NCBI RefSeq assembly: GCF_010994755.1
Contig: NZ_WHSB02000001.1
Span: forward strand, 124,001-188,000
Direction: 5' to 3'
Length of the DNA stretch: 64,000 nucleotides
From: Shinella lacus
Lineage (GTDB): Bacteria; Pseudomonadota; Alphaproteobacteria; Rhizobiales; Rhizobiaceae
The stretch's first letter is position 1; the number at the start of each line of letters is the position of its first letter. This document shows positions 9,575-18,467 of this stretch, in pieces. The notes beneath the pieces were generated by a model. The model searched no databases. It saw only the letters and a program-made list of their open reading frames with translations, and had not been told where the DNA came from. A program made the position numbers and the translations under genes.

Positions 9575-10258
9575 ATGAGCCAGCTGCCGAAAATCAACAA
9601 GGGAAACCTCTCCGAGCAGGTCTACGGCACCATTCGCGCATCCCTGATGGACGGCCGCTACGAGCCCGGCGAGCGGCTGACCATTGCCAGCCTCGCCGAC
9701 CAGCTCGGCGTCTCCATCACGCCGGTGCGCGAGGCGATCTTCCGCCTCGTCACGGAGCGCGCGCTGGAGATGCGGGCGGCGACCTCCATCCAGGTCCGGA
9801 GCCTCACGGCTTCCGAATTGCGCGAGATACAGCTCATCCGCCACCATCTGGAGGGCGAAGCGGCGGCCCAGGCGGCCATCAAGATCTCGGCAAAAGACCT
9901 GGCCGTGCTTGAGGCGCTACACGCCGATTTTGCCAAGACAGCTGCCACCGATCCGCTCGAAGCCTCGCATATCAACCGCGAGTTCCATTTCAAGCTGGCG
10001 GAAGCGGCGGAAATGCCGATGCTCTATTCGACCATCGAAGGCATGTGGGCACAGATGGGGCCGCTCATCCATCTCTATCACCTCCACACCCCTCCCCGCG
10101 TGCTCGTCAGCGGCAAACATGGCCATTACGACGTGCTGCGTGCACTGGCCGCCCGCGACCCGGAAGGCGCACGCCGCGCCATCCAGGCCGATATCGGCGT
10201 GGGTGTCGTGATGGTCGACTGGCTGGAAGCGAAAGGGGCGGCCGAAGCCGCCCCGTGA
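9575..10258 (+). CDS. GntR-family transcriptional regulator (FadR subfamily, FCD domain)
   Basis: 227 residues: an N-terminal winged helix-turn-helix (about 10-75, with ERLTIASLADQLGVSITPVREA) and an all-helical FCD ligand-binding domain (about 85-215). The FCD histidines are visible in NREFHFKL and GKHGHYDVL and probably bind a metal that contacts a carboxylate ligand. It lies 39 bases after the GMC gene, so it is co-transcribed and probably autoregulated through site 1. It is the best candidate to bind the three ATATAT-S-ATATAT operators, making it the regulator of cluster A; the effector would be a sugar acid or related organic acid. Confidence 0.85.
   Translation: MSQLPKINKGNLSEQVYGTIRASLMDGRYEPGERLTIASLADQLGVSITPVREAIFRLVTERALEMRAATSIQVRSLTASELREIQLIRHHLEGEAAAQAAIKISAKDLAVLEALHADFAKTAATDPLEASHINREFHFKLAEAAEMPMLYSTIEGMWAQMGPLIHLYHLHTPPRVLVSGKHGHYDVLRALAARDPEGARRAIQADIGVGVVMVDWLEAKGAAEAAP
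10235..10254 (-). terminator. UUCG-tetraloop terminator of the aldehyde dehydrogenase gene
   Basis: Read on the minus strand, an 8-bp GC stem GGGGCGGC / GCCGCCCC closes a TTCG loop and is followed by TTTC. It lies 8 bases past the aldehyde dehydrogenase stop, inside the last codons of the convergent GntR gene, so the two genes share the sequence. Confidence 0.6.
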
Positions 10259-10261
10259 GCG

Positions 10262-11758
10262 TCAAAGCTCGATCCACGTCGTCTTGAGTTCCGTGTATTT
10301 GTCGAGCGCGTGCAATGACTTGTCGCGTCCGTTGCCGGATTGCTTGAAGCCGCCGAAGGGAACGGTCGCGTCGCCGTGATCGTAGCAATTCACCCAGACC
10401 GTGCCGGCCCTGAGCTTGCGGGCGATCTTGTGGGCGCGTGACAGGTCGCGCGTCCAGACGGCCGCCGCAAGGCCGTAGGACGTGTCATTGGCGACACGCA
10501 CCGCCTCCTCGTCGTCCTCGACCGTGATCGTCGACAGCACGGGACCGAAGATTTCCTCCTGCGCGATGGTCATGTCATTGCGCACATCGGCAAAAATCGT
10601 CGGGTTGATGTAATAGCCGTCGGGCGTATCGCCCGGCCGGTCGCCGCCGAGCACCAGCCGCGCGCCCTCCGCCTTGCCCTTGGCGATATAGCTCTCGACA
10701 CGGTCGCGATGGCCGCTTTCCACCAGCGCGCCGAGCTTCGTCGCGGGATCGAGCGGATCGCCCGGCCGGATCGACTTCGCCGTCTCGACGACGATGTCGA
10801 GGAACTGCTCCTGAATGCGCTTGGAGAGGATAAGCCGCGACGGTGCCACGCAGACCTCGCCCTGGTTGAAGCAGATCGCGGTGGCCGCCCGTTCCGCCGC
10901 GACGCGCAATTCGGGGACGTCGTCGAGAATGATGTTCGGCGACTTGCCGCCGCATTCGAGGAAAACGCGTTTCATGTTCGACTGGCCGGCATATTGCAGG
11001 AAGAGTTTGCCGACTTCCCCCGACCCGGTGAAAGCCAGGCAATCGACATCCATGTGCAGGCCGAGCGCCTTGCCGGCTGTCGGGCCGAAACCCGGTACGA
11101 CGTTGAAGACGCCATCGGGAATGCCGGCTTCCGCCGCAAGCTCGGCCAGCCGGATCGCGGTCAGTGGCGACTGTTCAGCCGGCTTCAGCACGACGGAATT
11201 GCCCATGGCGAGCGCCGGTGCGAACTTCCACGTCGCCATCAGCATCGGGAAGTTCCACGGCACGACCGCGCCGACCACGCCGATCGGCTCGCGCGTGATC
11301 ATGGCGAGCTGGCCGGGACCGGTGGGTGCGATCTCGTCATAGAGCTTGTCGGGGCACTCGGCATACCATTGCAGCGTATCGAGCACGACGTTCACGTCGA
11401 TGTTGCGGCTTTCGGACACCGGCTTGCCCATGTCGAGCGTTTCCAGCACGGCAAGCTCGTCCATGTGCTTTTCAAACAGCGCGGCAAAACGCTGGAGCAC
11501 CTTCTTGCGCTCCTTCGGCGACCGGTCGCGCCAGTCTCCCGCCTCGAACGTCCGACGCGCCGCTTTCACCGCGCGGTCGACATCTTCCGCGTCGCCCGCC
11601 GCAACGCGCGCGATTGCCTTGCCGTCGCGCGGCGAAATGTCGTCGAACGTCTCGCCGGAGGCCGCGTCGACGAAGCGGCCGTCGATGAAGGCCTGTCCCT
11701 TGATGGCGATCCGGCTGCGGATCGCGGTCACATCCGCCTGTGTCAGTGCAAGATTCAC
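10262..11758 (-). CDS. NAD(P)-dependent aldehyde dehydrogenase (PuuC/BetB-like)
   Basis: 498-residue aldehyde dehydrogenase. PWNFP and LKPAE (cofactor), FTGSGEVGK, the general base Glu268 in FLECGGKSPN and nucleophile Cys303 in FNQGEVCVAPSR are all present. The GTG start at 11758 (VNLALTQADV) is chosen because GGAGGAGAT stands just before it; an upstream in-frame ATG at 11794 falls inside the operator. It is convergent with the GntR gene and divergent from the transketolase pair, sharing the operator at 11786. It is expected to oxidise the aldehyde made by the GMC enzyme or released by transketolase to an acid. The exact aldehyde is unknown. Confidence 0.83.
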   Translation of the reverse strand: MNLALTQADVTAIRSRIAIKGQAFIDGRFVDAASGETFDDISPRDGKAIARVAAGDAEDVDRAVKAARRTFEAGDWRDRSPKERKKVLQRFAALFEKHMDELAVLETLDMGKPVSESRNIDVNVVLDTLQWYAECPDKLYDEIAPTGPGQLAMITREPIGVVGAVVPWNFPMLMATWKFAPALAMGNSVVLKPAEQSPLTAIRLAELAAEAGIPDGVFNVVPGFGPTAGKALGLHMDVDCLAFTGSGEVGKLFLQYAGQSNMKRVFLECGGKSPNIILDDVPELRVAAERAATAICFNQGEVCVAPSRLILSKRIQEQFLDIVVETAKSIRPGDPLDPATKLGALVESGHRDRVESYIAKGKAEGARLVLGGDRPGDTPDGYYINPTIFADVRNDMTIAQEEIFGPVLSTITVEDDEEAVRVANDTSYGLAAAVWTRDLSRAHKIARKLRAGTVWVNCYDHGDATVPFGGFKQSGNGRDKSLHALDKYTELKTTWIEL

Positions 11759-11785
11759 GTCATCTCCTCCATTTTTATCAGTGAC

Positions 11786-11798
11786 ATATATCATATAT
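11786..11798. promoter_or_regulatory. GntR-type operator, site 2 (divergent promoter)
   Basis: ATATAT-C-ATATAT, identical to site 1, in the 102-base gap between the aldehyde dehydrogenase (minus) and the transketolase pair (plus). A GTGACA at 11781 with TATCTC 17 bases on could be the plus-strand promoter, which would put the operator in its spacer; on the minus strand the site could overlap the -10. Flanking CATATAT repeats extend the element slightly. Confidence 0.65.
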
Positions 11799-11860
11799 CA
11801 TGTTATCTCGCCCCATCGCAAGGAGTTGTTGCCGGGATCGGCACAGGAAGGGAGGAGCGT

Positions 11861-12724
11861 GTGACGCAGCCAGTGAGAAACGATTACCGACCCACGGAGG
11901 CCGAGGTCGCGCGGCTCAGGGACCGCGCCCAGTTCGTGCGCCTGGAGACCATCCGGCTCATCGAGATCGCCAAGGTGGGCCACTACACCTCGGTGTTTTC
12001 CGCCGCCGAAATCTTCGCCGCGCTCTACTATGACGTGATGTCGCTATCGGCGGACCCGAAATGGCCTGACCGCGACCGCTTCCTGATGGGCAAGGGCCAC
12101 GCCGCCGTCGGCCTGTTCCCGATCCTCGCCGAACTCGGCTACATCCCGACCGAGGTGCTGAACGGCTATACCCGCCTCGGCAATCCGCTCGGCGACCATC
12201 CCGACATGCGCAAGGTTCCGGGCGTCGATTTCTCGTCCGGCTCGATCGGCCATGCGCTGTCCAACGGGCTCGGCATGGCGCTGGGCGGGCGCATGCAGGG
12301 CCGCGACTTCACCACCTTCGTCATGCTTGGCGACGGCGAAATGCAGGAAGGCCAGGTCTGGGAAGCCGCCATCGGCGCCGCCCACCACAAGCTCAACCGT
12401 CTCGTCGCGATCATCGACCGCAACGGCTACCAGCTCGACGGCGCGGTGGACGACGTGATGGGCATCGAGCCGATCGACGAGAAATGGCGTGCCTTCGGCT
12501 GGGAGGTGCATGTCGTCGATGGCCACGACATCGCCGAACTCACCGCGCTGCTGCGCCGGGTCAAGGCCGATGCGTCCCGCGAAAAACCCTGCTGCATCAT
12601 CGCGCGCACGCTGAAGGGCAAGGGCGTCTCCTACATGGAAACCGAGCCCGGCTGGCATCTCGGCTATCTCGACCCCGTCGATGCGGAAGCCGCGCGCCAA
12701 GAAATTCTGTCCAAGGTGATCTGA
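11861..12724 (+). CDS. Split transketolase, N-terminal (TPP-binding) subunit
   Basis: 287 residues corresponding to the pyrophosphate-binding half of transketolase. It carries the GDG-to-N thiamine-diphosphate motif (LGDGEMQEGQVWEAA through IDRNGYQ) and KGHAAVGLFPILAELG. The GTG at 11861 is preceded by AAGGGAGGAG; frames open further upstream are shadows of the divergent gene. It forms one functional enzyme with the next gene (1 base between them), transferring two-carbon ketol units. Split transketolases of this kind occur in specialised sugar pathways such as apulose-4-phosphate or sulfofructose breakdown; no matching kinase or isomerase is present here, so neither is assigned. Confidence 0.88.
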   Translation: MTQPVRNDYRPTEAEVARLRDRAQFVRLETIRLIEIAKVGHYTSVFSAAEIFAALYYDVMSLSADPKWPDRDRFLMGKGHAAVGLFPILAELGYIPTEVLNGYTRLGNPLGDHPDMRKVPGVDFSSGSIGHALSNGLGMALGGRMQGRDFTTFVMLGDGEMQEGQVWEAAIGAAHHKLNRLVAIIDRNGYQLDGAVDDVMGIEPIDEKWRAFGWEVHVVDGHDIAELTALLRRVKADASREKPCCIIARTLKGKGVSYMETEPGWHLGYLDPVDAEAARQEILSKVI

Positions 12725-12725
12725 G

Positions 12726-13715
12726 ATGACCCAAGCCAATCTGCGACCGACCTCGCCGAATTCCTGGCACTACCGGGAACTGAACATGAAGAATCCCGGC
12801 CTCGACCATCTGTCGAACGGCCTGATCACGCTGACCGAGGCCGGTCACCCGATCGTCGCCGGCTCTGCCGACCTGCAATATTCCAACGGGCTCAACCGCT
12901 TCGCCGCGCGTTACCCGGACCGCTATGTCAGCTTCGGCATTTCCGAGCAGAACATGGTGTCGGCCGCCGCCGGCCTCGCCACCACGGGCATGATGCCCTA
13001 CGTCGCGACCTTCGCCTCGTTCCTCGGCCTTTTGACCTGCGAACAGATCCGCATGGACGTCGCCTACTGCGCCCTGCCGGTGCGCCTGATCGGCCACCAC
13101 ACCGGCATCGCCATGGGTTTCTACGGCACCTCGCACCATGCGACGGAAGACATTGGCACCATGCGTTCGATCGCCGACCTGACGATCGTCTCTCCGGCAG
13201 ACGGCCCGCAGCTCGAGGCGGCGATCCGCGCCTCGGTCGAGCATGACCGCCCGATCTATTTCCGCACCGGCCGCGGGCGCGAGCCGGAGCTCTATAACAG
13301 CAAGGCCGATTTCGTCTTCGGCAAGGCGGTCGAGCATGCGCAGGGCGAAGAGGTGACGATCATCGCCTGCGGCCTTCCCGTCCATCCATCGGTGCAGGTC
13401 GCGAAGAAACTCGCCGCCGAAGGCCGCAGCGTCGGCGTCATCGACATGGCGACGGTCAAGCCGATCGACCGCGACGCGATCCTCGCCGCCGCCGCGCGCT
13501 CCAAGGTCATCCTGACCGTCGAGGAGCACAACATCCTCGGCGGGCTCGGCTCTGCCGTTGCCGAAGTGCTGGCGGAGGAAGGCGGCCCCGCAAGGCTCGT
13601 TCGCCACGGCATCCGCGACGAATACGCGCTGATCGCCCCACCGACGCATCTCTACGCCCATTACCGGCTCGACCAGGCCGGCATCGAATCCGTCGTCCGC
13701 GACATCATCGGCTGA
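12726..13715 (+). CDS. Split transketolase, C-terminal (pyrimidine-binding) subunit
   Basis: 329 residues covering the pyrimidine-binding and C-terminal transketolase domains. FGISEQNMVSAAAGLA carries the cofactor-activating Glu, IGHHTGIAMGFYG the substrate-site histidines, and VEEHNILGGLG begins the C-terminal domain. It starts 1 base after the stop of the first subunit, as expected for an obligate partner. It is followed by a hairpin at 13743 and then the ABC importer genes in the same direction, suggesting one transcript from the operator at 11786. Confidence 0.88.
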   Translation: MTQANLRPTSPNSWHYRELNMKNPGLDHLSNGLITLTEAGHPIVAGSADLQYSNGLNRFAARYPDRYVSFGISEQNMVSAAAGLATTGMMPYVATFASFLGLLTCEQIRMDVAYCALPVRLIGHHTGIAMGFYGTSHHATEDIGTMRSIADLTIVSPADGPQLEAAIRASVEHDRPIYFRTGRGREPELYNSKADFVFGKAVEHAQGEEVTIIACGLPVHPSVQVAKKLAAEGRSVGVIDMATVKPIDRDAILAAAARSKVILTVEEHNILGGLGSAVAEVLAEEGGPARLVRHGIRDEYALIAPPTHLYAHYRLDQAGIESVVRDIIG

Positions 13716-13742
13716 CGGCCCGCGCCGGGAGGGCGCGTTATC

Positions 13743-13764
13743 CCGCTCCGGGTTTCTGGAGCGG
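13743..13764 (+). other. Intercistronic hairpin between transketolase and binding-protein genes
   Basis: A perfect 7-bp stem CCGCTCC / GGAGCGG with an 8-base loop. No T-tract follows, so it is more likely an mRNA-processing or stability element that raises expression of the downstream periplasmic binding protein than a full terminator. Confidence 0.45.
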
Positions 13765-13795
13765 ACGATCCAACTTCAACTGAGGGAGAGAGACC

Positions 13796-15037
13796 ATGAC
13801 GTTCTTGAAATCGGCATCGCTGATGCTGTGCACGGCCGCACTGGCCATCATGACCAGCGCGGCTAATGCCGCCGAAAAACACGAAATCTACAAGCTGCTG
13901 CCGAATTCCGCCCTTTCCGGCGTGATTGATCCGGAAATGGCCGACCGTTCGGACGTCGCCAAGGCGCTGCCGACGACGCCGCGCGACGCGAGCAAGAAGC
14001 TGGTGATCGGCTGGACCGAAATCACGCTCGGCAATCCCTGGTTCGTCAGTGTCATCGACACGGCGAAGGCCAAGGCCGCCGAATACGGCTACGAACTCGA
14101 CGTGCAGGTCGCCGATGGCGACCCGGCGAAGACCTCGGCGCAGATCGACGCCTTCATCGCCAAGAAGGTCGACGTCATCGTGCTCGACCCGACCGACCTC
14201 GCCGCCGCCGCAGCCGACGCGCAACGCGCCGTCGATGCCGGCATTCCGGTCATCGCGCTCGGCACCGTGCCGGACGACAGCCCGATCGTCACGACCGTGC
14301 TCTTCAACCCCTATGGCAACGGTTTCGAGGCGGGGCGTTTCGTTGCGCAGCACTACGGCGCCGACAAGCCGATAACGGCGGCGGCGATCCTCGGCACCGT
14401 CGGCAACTCGACGTCGGAAAGCCGCGTAAACGGCATGATCACCGGCATCATCTACGAACGTTCCCAGCAGCTCGGCCTCAACCTTTCCAAGGAAGACGCC
14501 ATGCTCGCCGGCTTCAACAAGTTCCAGGAACTGAAGACCGGCGGCGCCTTCGACTATCCGGAGGTCAAATTCAGCGTCGTCTCGATGGGCGTCGGCTTCT
14601 GGACGGAAGAAGGCGGGCTCGATGCGGCGGAGGACATCCTGACGGCGCATTCCTCCAAGCTCGACATCATCCTCGCCGAAAACGACTTCATGGGCATGGG
14701 TGCATTGCGCGCGCTGGAAAACCAGGATCTGAAGGGCAAGATCCAGGTGGCGAATGCCGCGGACGGCTTCCGCACCGCGCTCGATCTCGTCAAGTCCGGC
14801 GACATGCTGGTGACCGGCCTTTGCTCCGGCTCGCACACCGGCGAAGGCGTCATCACCCTGATAAACCAGATCTTCGACAAGGGTTTCGATGCCAACAACC
14901 TGCCGCTCGGCTCCTACTACCCCTCGCAGATCGTGACCAAGGAGAACGCCGACCAGTTCATCGACCCGGACACGGCAAACCCGTTCTTCCGCTACACGGT
15001 CCCGGCCTTCAAGACGATCGGCGAACTCAAGAGCTGA
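13796..15037 (+). CDS. ABC importer periplasmic sugar-binding protein (type I, ribose-like)
   Basis: 413 residues with a signal peptide (hydrophobic 8-23, cleavage near SAANA-AE). The mature part is a Periplasmic_binding_4-type fold: GWTEITLGNPWFVSV, KVDVIVLDPTD, AGIPVIALG and ENDFMGMGAL. It captures the cluster A substrate in the periplasm. It is longer than ribose-binding proteins because of a roughly 40-residue segment before the first strand. The ATG follows GAGGGAGAG. The order binding protein, ATPase, permease is that of ribose/xylose-class importers. Confidence 0.88.
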   Translation: MTFLKSASLMLCTAALAIMTSAANAAEKHEIYKLLPNSALSGVIDPEMADRSDVAKALPTTPRDASKKLVIGWTEITLGNPWFVSVIDTAKAKAAEYGYELDVQVADGDPAKTSAQIDAFIAKKVDVIVLDPTDLAAAAADAQRAVDAGIPVIALGTVPDDSPIVTTVLFNPYGNGFEAGRFVAQHYGADKPITAAAILGTVGNSTSESRVNGMITGIIYERSQQLGLNLSKEDAMLAGFNKFQELKTGGAFDYPEVKFSVVSMGVGFWTEEGGLDAAEDILTAHSSKLDIILAENDFMGMGALRALENQDLKGKIQVANAADGFRTALDLVKSGDMLVTGLCSGSHTGEGVITLINQIFDKGFDANNLPLGSYYPSQIVTKENADQFIDPDTANPFFRYTVPAFKTIGELKS

Positions 15038-15099
15038 CCGGCACCAGGGATGATGCGGCGGGCCTTGCGGGGTCCGCCGCGATGAAAGGGAGGCAGGAC

Positions 15100-16593
15100 A
15101 TGGATCGCCTGGACATGCGGCAGATCTGGAAGGAATTCGGCGGCATCGCCGCGCTCAGCGGCGCCGGGTTTTCGGCACGCGCGGGCGAAGTGCATGCCCT
15201 GATGGGTGAAAACGGCGCCGGCAAATCGACCCTGATGAAGATCCTCGCCGGCGCCTATAGCCATGACGGCGGCGAGATCCGCATCGGCGGCGAACCCGTC
15301 AGCATAACGAACCCGCAGGACGCGATCCGCAACGGCGTCTCGATCATCTACCAGGAATTTTCGCTCGCAAGCGACCTGACGGTTGCCGAAAACATCCTGA
15401 TCGAGACCCTGGGGCACGGCATGTTCGTCAACCGGCGGGCCATGCATGCCCGCGCCGCGGAACTGCTCGCCCGCATGGGTTTCGACGACATCGATCCCGG
15501 CGAGATCGCCGGCGGGCTTACCATCGCGCGCCAGCAGGTGGTGGAAATCTGCAAGGCGCTGTCGCGCGACTGCTCGATCCTCGTGCTCGACGAACCAACC
15601 GCCGTGCTCACCACGCACGAGACAGAAAAACTCTTCAATCTGGTGCGGCGGCTGCGCGACCAGGGCGTCTGCATCGTCTACATCTCGCACCGGCTCGACG
15701 AGATCTTCAGTCTCTGCGACCGGGTGACCGTGCTCAAGGACGGCGCGACGGTCGGGACCTGGGAAACCGGCGCGCTCGACCACACGTCGCTGGTCAACCT
15801 GATGATCGGCCGCGAGCTGAAGGACTTTTTTCCCGAACGGCAGATCACCCCCGGTCCAGTGGCGCTAGAGGTGGATGCGCTTGCAGCCGGCGGACTGGTC
15901 TCCGACATCAGCTTCACGGTTCGCCGCGGCGAAGTGCTGGGCATCGGCGGCCTTGTCGGGGCGGGGCGGACCGAGGTGCTGCGCGCGATTTTTGGCGCGG
16001 ACCCGGTCTCGGCCGGCGAAATCCGCATCGACGGGCGACCTCGCACCATCCGCTCGCCCGGCGACGCCGTACGGGCGGGCATCGGCCTCGTGCCGGAGGA
16101 TCGCAAACAGCAGGGCTGCCTGCTCGACCTGCCGATCCTCAACAATGCCATGCTGACGCCGGTCAATCCGCATCTCGGCTTTTGGGGCCTCATCCGCGAG
16201 GCTCGCGAGCGCGGCGCCACCGAGGCTCTGCGCAGCCGGCTGAACCTGAAGGCCGCGAGCATAGACGCCGAGGCCGGCACGCTGTCCGGCGGCAACCAGC
16301 AGAAGGTCGCGATCATGAAGTGGCTCGTCTCGGGCTGCGAGATCCTGCTGCTGGACGAACCGACGCGCGGCGTCGATGTCGGCGCGAAGGTCGAGATCTA
16401 CCGCGTCATCAACGAACTGGCGGCCAATGGTGCCGCCATCGTCATGGTCTCCTCGGAAATGCTCGAGCTGATCGGCATGTGCGATCGGGTGATCGTCATG
16501 CGCGCCGGCCGCCTTGCCGGCGAACTTTCCGGCGAAGAGCTCACCGAGGAAGGCATCATCGAACTGGCAATGGGGCGCAAGAATGTCCACTAA
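15100..16593 (+). CDS. Sugar ABC transporter ATPase (tandem nucleotide-binding domains)
   Basis: 497 residues with two ABC modules, as in RbsA/MglA. Domain 1 has Walker A GENGAGKST and Walker B VLDEPTAVL; domain 2 has the degenerate GLVGAGRTE loop, signature LSGGNQQKV and LLDEPTRGVDVG. It powers uptake through the adjacent permease. The ATG at 15100 lies 8 bases after AAAGGGAGG; an ATG at 15082 in the same frame lacks a clear ribosome site. It overlaps the permease start by 11 bases. Confidence 0.88.
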   Translation: MDRLDMRQIWKEFGGIAALSGAGFSARAGEVHALMGENGAGKSTLMKILAGAYSHDGGEIRIGGEPVSITNPQDAIRNGVSIIYQEFSLASDLTVAENILIETLGHGMFVNRRAMHARAAELLARMGFDDIDPGEIAGGLTIARQQVVEICKALSRDCSILVLDEPTAVLTTHETEKLFNLVRRLRDQGVCIVYISHRLDEIFSLCDRVTVLKDGATVGTWETGALDHTSLVNLMIGRELKDFFPERQITPGPVALEVDALAAGGLVSDISFTVRRGEVLGIGGLVGAGRTEVLRAIFGADPVSAGEIRIDGRPRTIRSPGDAVRAGIGLVPEDRKQQGCLLDLPILNNAMLTPVNPHLGFWGLIREARERGATEALRSRLNLKAASIDAEAGTLSGGNQQKVAIMKWLVSGCEILLLDEPTRGVDVGAKVEIYRVINELAANGAAIVMVSSEMLELIGMCDRVIVMRAGRLAGELSGEELTEEGIIELAMGRKNVH

Positions 16594-17581
16594 TCCGAAG
16601 GCTCCTGGCCTCGTTTCCCTCCTCGTCACCTACAATATCTACATCATGCTGGCCGCACTGGTGGTGATCTCCACGCTGCTGTCGGAACACTTCCTGACGC
16701 TGCAGAACCTCTTCAACCTGCTGCGGCAACTGGCGCCCCTCGCCCTCGTCTCGATCGGCATGCTGCTCGTCATCCTCACCGGCGGCATCGACCTTTCTGT
16801 GGGTTCCATCGCGGCGATCGGCGGCATGGGTGTGGCGATGGCAATGCCCGCGCTGCCCTTCGACGGCGCGACGGCCTTGCTGATATGTGTCTTCGGCGGC
16901 GTTCTTTTCGGCGCGCTGCTCGGCGCCATCAACGGCGCGCTCGTGGCCGGCTTCGGAATGGCGTCCTTCGTCGCGACGCTCGCCATGATGACCATGGCGC
17001 GCGGCCTCGCCTACATGCTGTCAAACGGCCAGCCGGTGCGCTTTCCGCGCGACCTGCCGACCGCGCAGATCCTGACCGGCTTCGGCAGCAAGGGCCTGCC
17101 CGGCATCGGCCTGCCCTGGCCGGTCCTCGCCGTGCTGGTCGTCATAGCGCTCTTCGTCTTCCTGCTCCGCCGCACGAACTGGGGGCGGCTGACCGTCGCC
17201 ACAGGCAGCAACGAGAACGCCGTCCGCCTCGCGGGCCTGCCCGTCTGGCGCTACAAGTTCCTCGCCTTCACGCTGAGCGGTGCGCTTTCGGCACTCGCCG
17301 GCATCTTCGTCACCGCCCGCACCGCGGTCGGCACGCCGGTCACCGGCATCGGCCTGGAACTCGATGCGATCGCGGCCTGCGTCATCGGCGGCGCCCTGCT
17401 CTCCGGCGGCCGGGGCACCGTGACGAACACGATGATCGGCGTGCTGATCCTCGGCCTGATCGGCAACATCATGAACCTGATGAGCGTGCCGGCCTATCCG
17501 CAGCAGATCATCAAGGGCGTCATCATCATCCTCGCCGTGCTGATGCAGGGCATCGGTGCGCGGGCAAAACGCCGCGTGTGA
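16583..17581 (+). CDS. Sugar ABC transporter permease (RbsC family)
   Basis: 332-residue inner-membrane protein of the BPD_transp_2 family with about 8-10 hydrophobic segments. The signature LTGGIDLSVGS near residue 70 is diagnostic of ribose/xylose-type permeases, and the late block CVIGGALLSGGRG contacts the ATPase. It acts as a homodimer. It is the last gene before a strong terminator at 17601, so the transketolase-importer transcript ends here. Confidence 0.88.
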   Translation: MSTNPKAPGLVSLLVTYNIYIMLAALVVISTLLSEHFLTLQNLFNLLRQLAPLALVSIGMLLVILTGGIDLSVGSIAAIGGMGVAMAMPALPFDGATALLICVFGGVLFGALLGAINGALVAGFGMASFVATLAMMTMARGLAYMLSNGQPVRFPRDLPTAQILTGFGSKGLPGIGLPWPVLAVLVVIALFVFLLRRTNWGRLTVATGSNENAVRLAGLPVWRYKFLAFTLSGALSALAGIFVTARTAVGTPVTGIGLELDAIAACVIGGALLSGGRGTVTNTMIGVLILGLIGNIMNLMSVPAYPQQIIKGVIIILAVLMQGIGARAKRRV

Positions 17582-17600
17582 ACCTCCCGCACGCGAAACT

Positions 17601-17635
17601 GGCCCGCATCACAAAGCGCGATGCGGGCCTTCTTT
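17601..17635 (+). terminator. Rho-independent terminator of the transketolase-importer operon
   Basis: A perfect 10-bp stem GGCCCGCATC / GATGCGGGCC (17601-17610, 17620-17629) with a 9-base loop, followed by TTCTTT. It sits 20 bases after the permease stop and immediately before the end of the convergent gene at 17635. Confidence 0.85.
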
Positions 17636-18417
17636 CATTTCAGGAAATCGACGAGCAGGCGCACCTGCTGCTCGATCATGTGGATGCCCTTGTGAACGAC
17701 ACAGCCCCGCGCCTCTGCCGCGGCCAGAAGCGGCGTCATATCCGGCTGCATCACCACCTCGCCGACGACCGTGCCCGCGCCGAGCCGGTCCACATCGACG
17801 GGGAGCGCATCACCCGCATGCATGCCGAGCGCGGTGCCGTTGATGACGATGTCGAAACCGCGGGGATTCGGCGGGCCGGTCTCGACGCGGGCGTTTTCAA
17901 AGAGGCCACGCAGCTGGCCCGCCAGGGTTTCGGCCTTTTCCGGCGACCGGTTGGCGATCGTCAGCCCGGCCACGCCGGCGCCGAGCAGCGCATGCGCCAC
18001 ACCGCTCGCCGCACCGCCGGCGCCGACGAGCAACACGCGCTTGCCGGCGGGATCGTGCCCACGGTGGAGAAGGCCGGCAACAAAACCCTCGCCGTCGAAC
18101 ATGCCGCCGGTGAGGCTGCCGTCCTTCTCCCGGCGAACGATGTTGCAGGCGCCGACAAGGGCTGCCGCACCGACGAGACGGTCGCACAGCGCGGCAATCG
18201 CTCCCTTGTGAGGAATGGTGATCACCATGCCGGCGAGGTTTTCGATCGCCCGCAGGCTGTCGACGGTGGCGTGCAGCCGTTCCGGCAGAACGTCGAGCGG
18301 CACCATGACGATGTCCTCCCCCTGCCGTTCACATTCGGCATTGAACAGCGGCGGCGTGCGCACATGGCGGCAGGGATGGGCGAGCAGGGGGACGAAGCGG
18401 GTATGCCCGGTAATCAT
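17635..18417 (-). CDS. Shikimate dehydrogenase-fold oxidoreductase (atypical, cluster A)
   Basis: 260 residues in the AroE fold. The catalytic Lys is in ITIPHKGAI, the catalytic Asp in GGMFDGEGF, and the NADP loop is GAGGAASGVAHALL followed by NRSPEKAE. The N-terminal Ser motif for the shikimate carboxylate is absent, replaced by AHPCRHVRTPPLFN. It is transcribed divergently from the GldA-like gene and shares the operator at 18468. Its placement in a polyol/sugar regulon and the altered substrate motif argue against biosynthetic AroE; a dehydrogenase for a hydroxy acid or cyclic polyol intermediate is the best inference. Confidence 0.8.
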   Translation of the reverse strand: MITGHTRFVPLLAHPCRHVRTPPLFNAECERQGEDIVMVPLDVLPERLHATVDSLRAIENLAGMVITIPHKGAIAALCDRLVGAAALVGACNIVRREKDGSLTGGMFDGEGFVAGLLHRGHDPAGKRVLLVGAGGAASGVAHALLGAGVAGLTIANRSPEKAETLAGQLRGLFENARVETGPPNPRGFDIVINGTALGMHAGDALPVDVDRLGAGTVVGEVVMQPDMTPLLAAAEARGCVVHKGIHMIEQQVRLLVDFLK

Positions 18418-18467
18418 GGGTTTATCCTCGAAAATGACAAGAAGGCGCTTGCGCGCTGGACTACATA

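Noticed and set aside
7898-9847. A 649-codon minus-strand open frame opposite the GMC oxidoreductase
   Set aside because: The plus strand encodes a clear GMC enzyme with FAD motifs; the antisense frame has no recognisable domain.
11861-13715. Assigning the split transketolase as AptA/AptB of D-apiose catabolism or SqwGH of sulfoquinovose catabolism
   Set aside because: The dedicated isomerase and kinase of those pathways are absent from the regulon, and subunit similarity alone cannot separate these clades by eye.
17635-18417. Housekeeping aroE
   Set aside because: The shikimate-binding serine motif is missing and the gene shares a regulon operator with catabolic genes.
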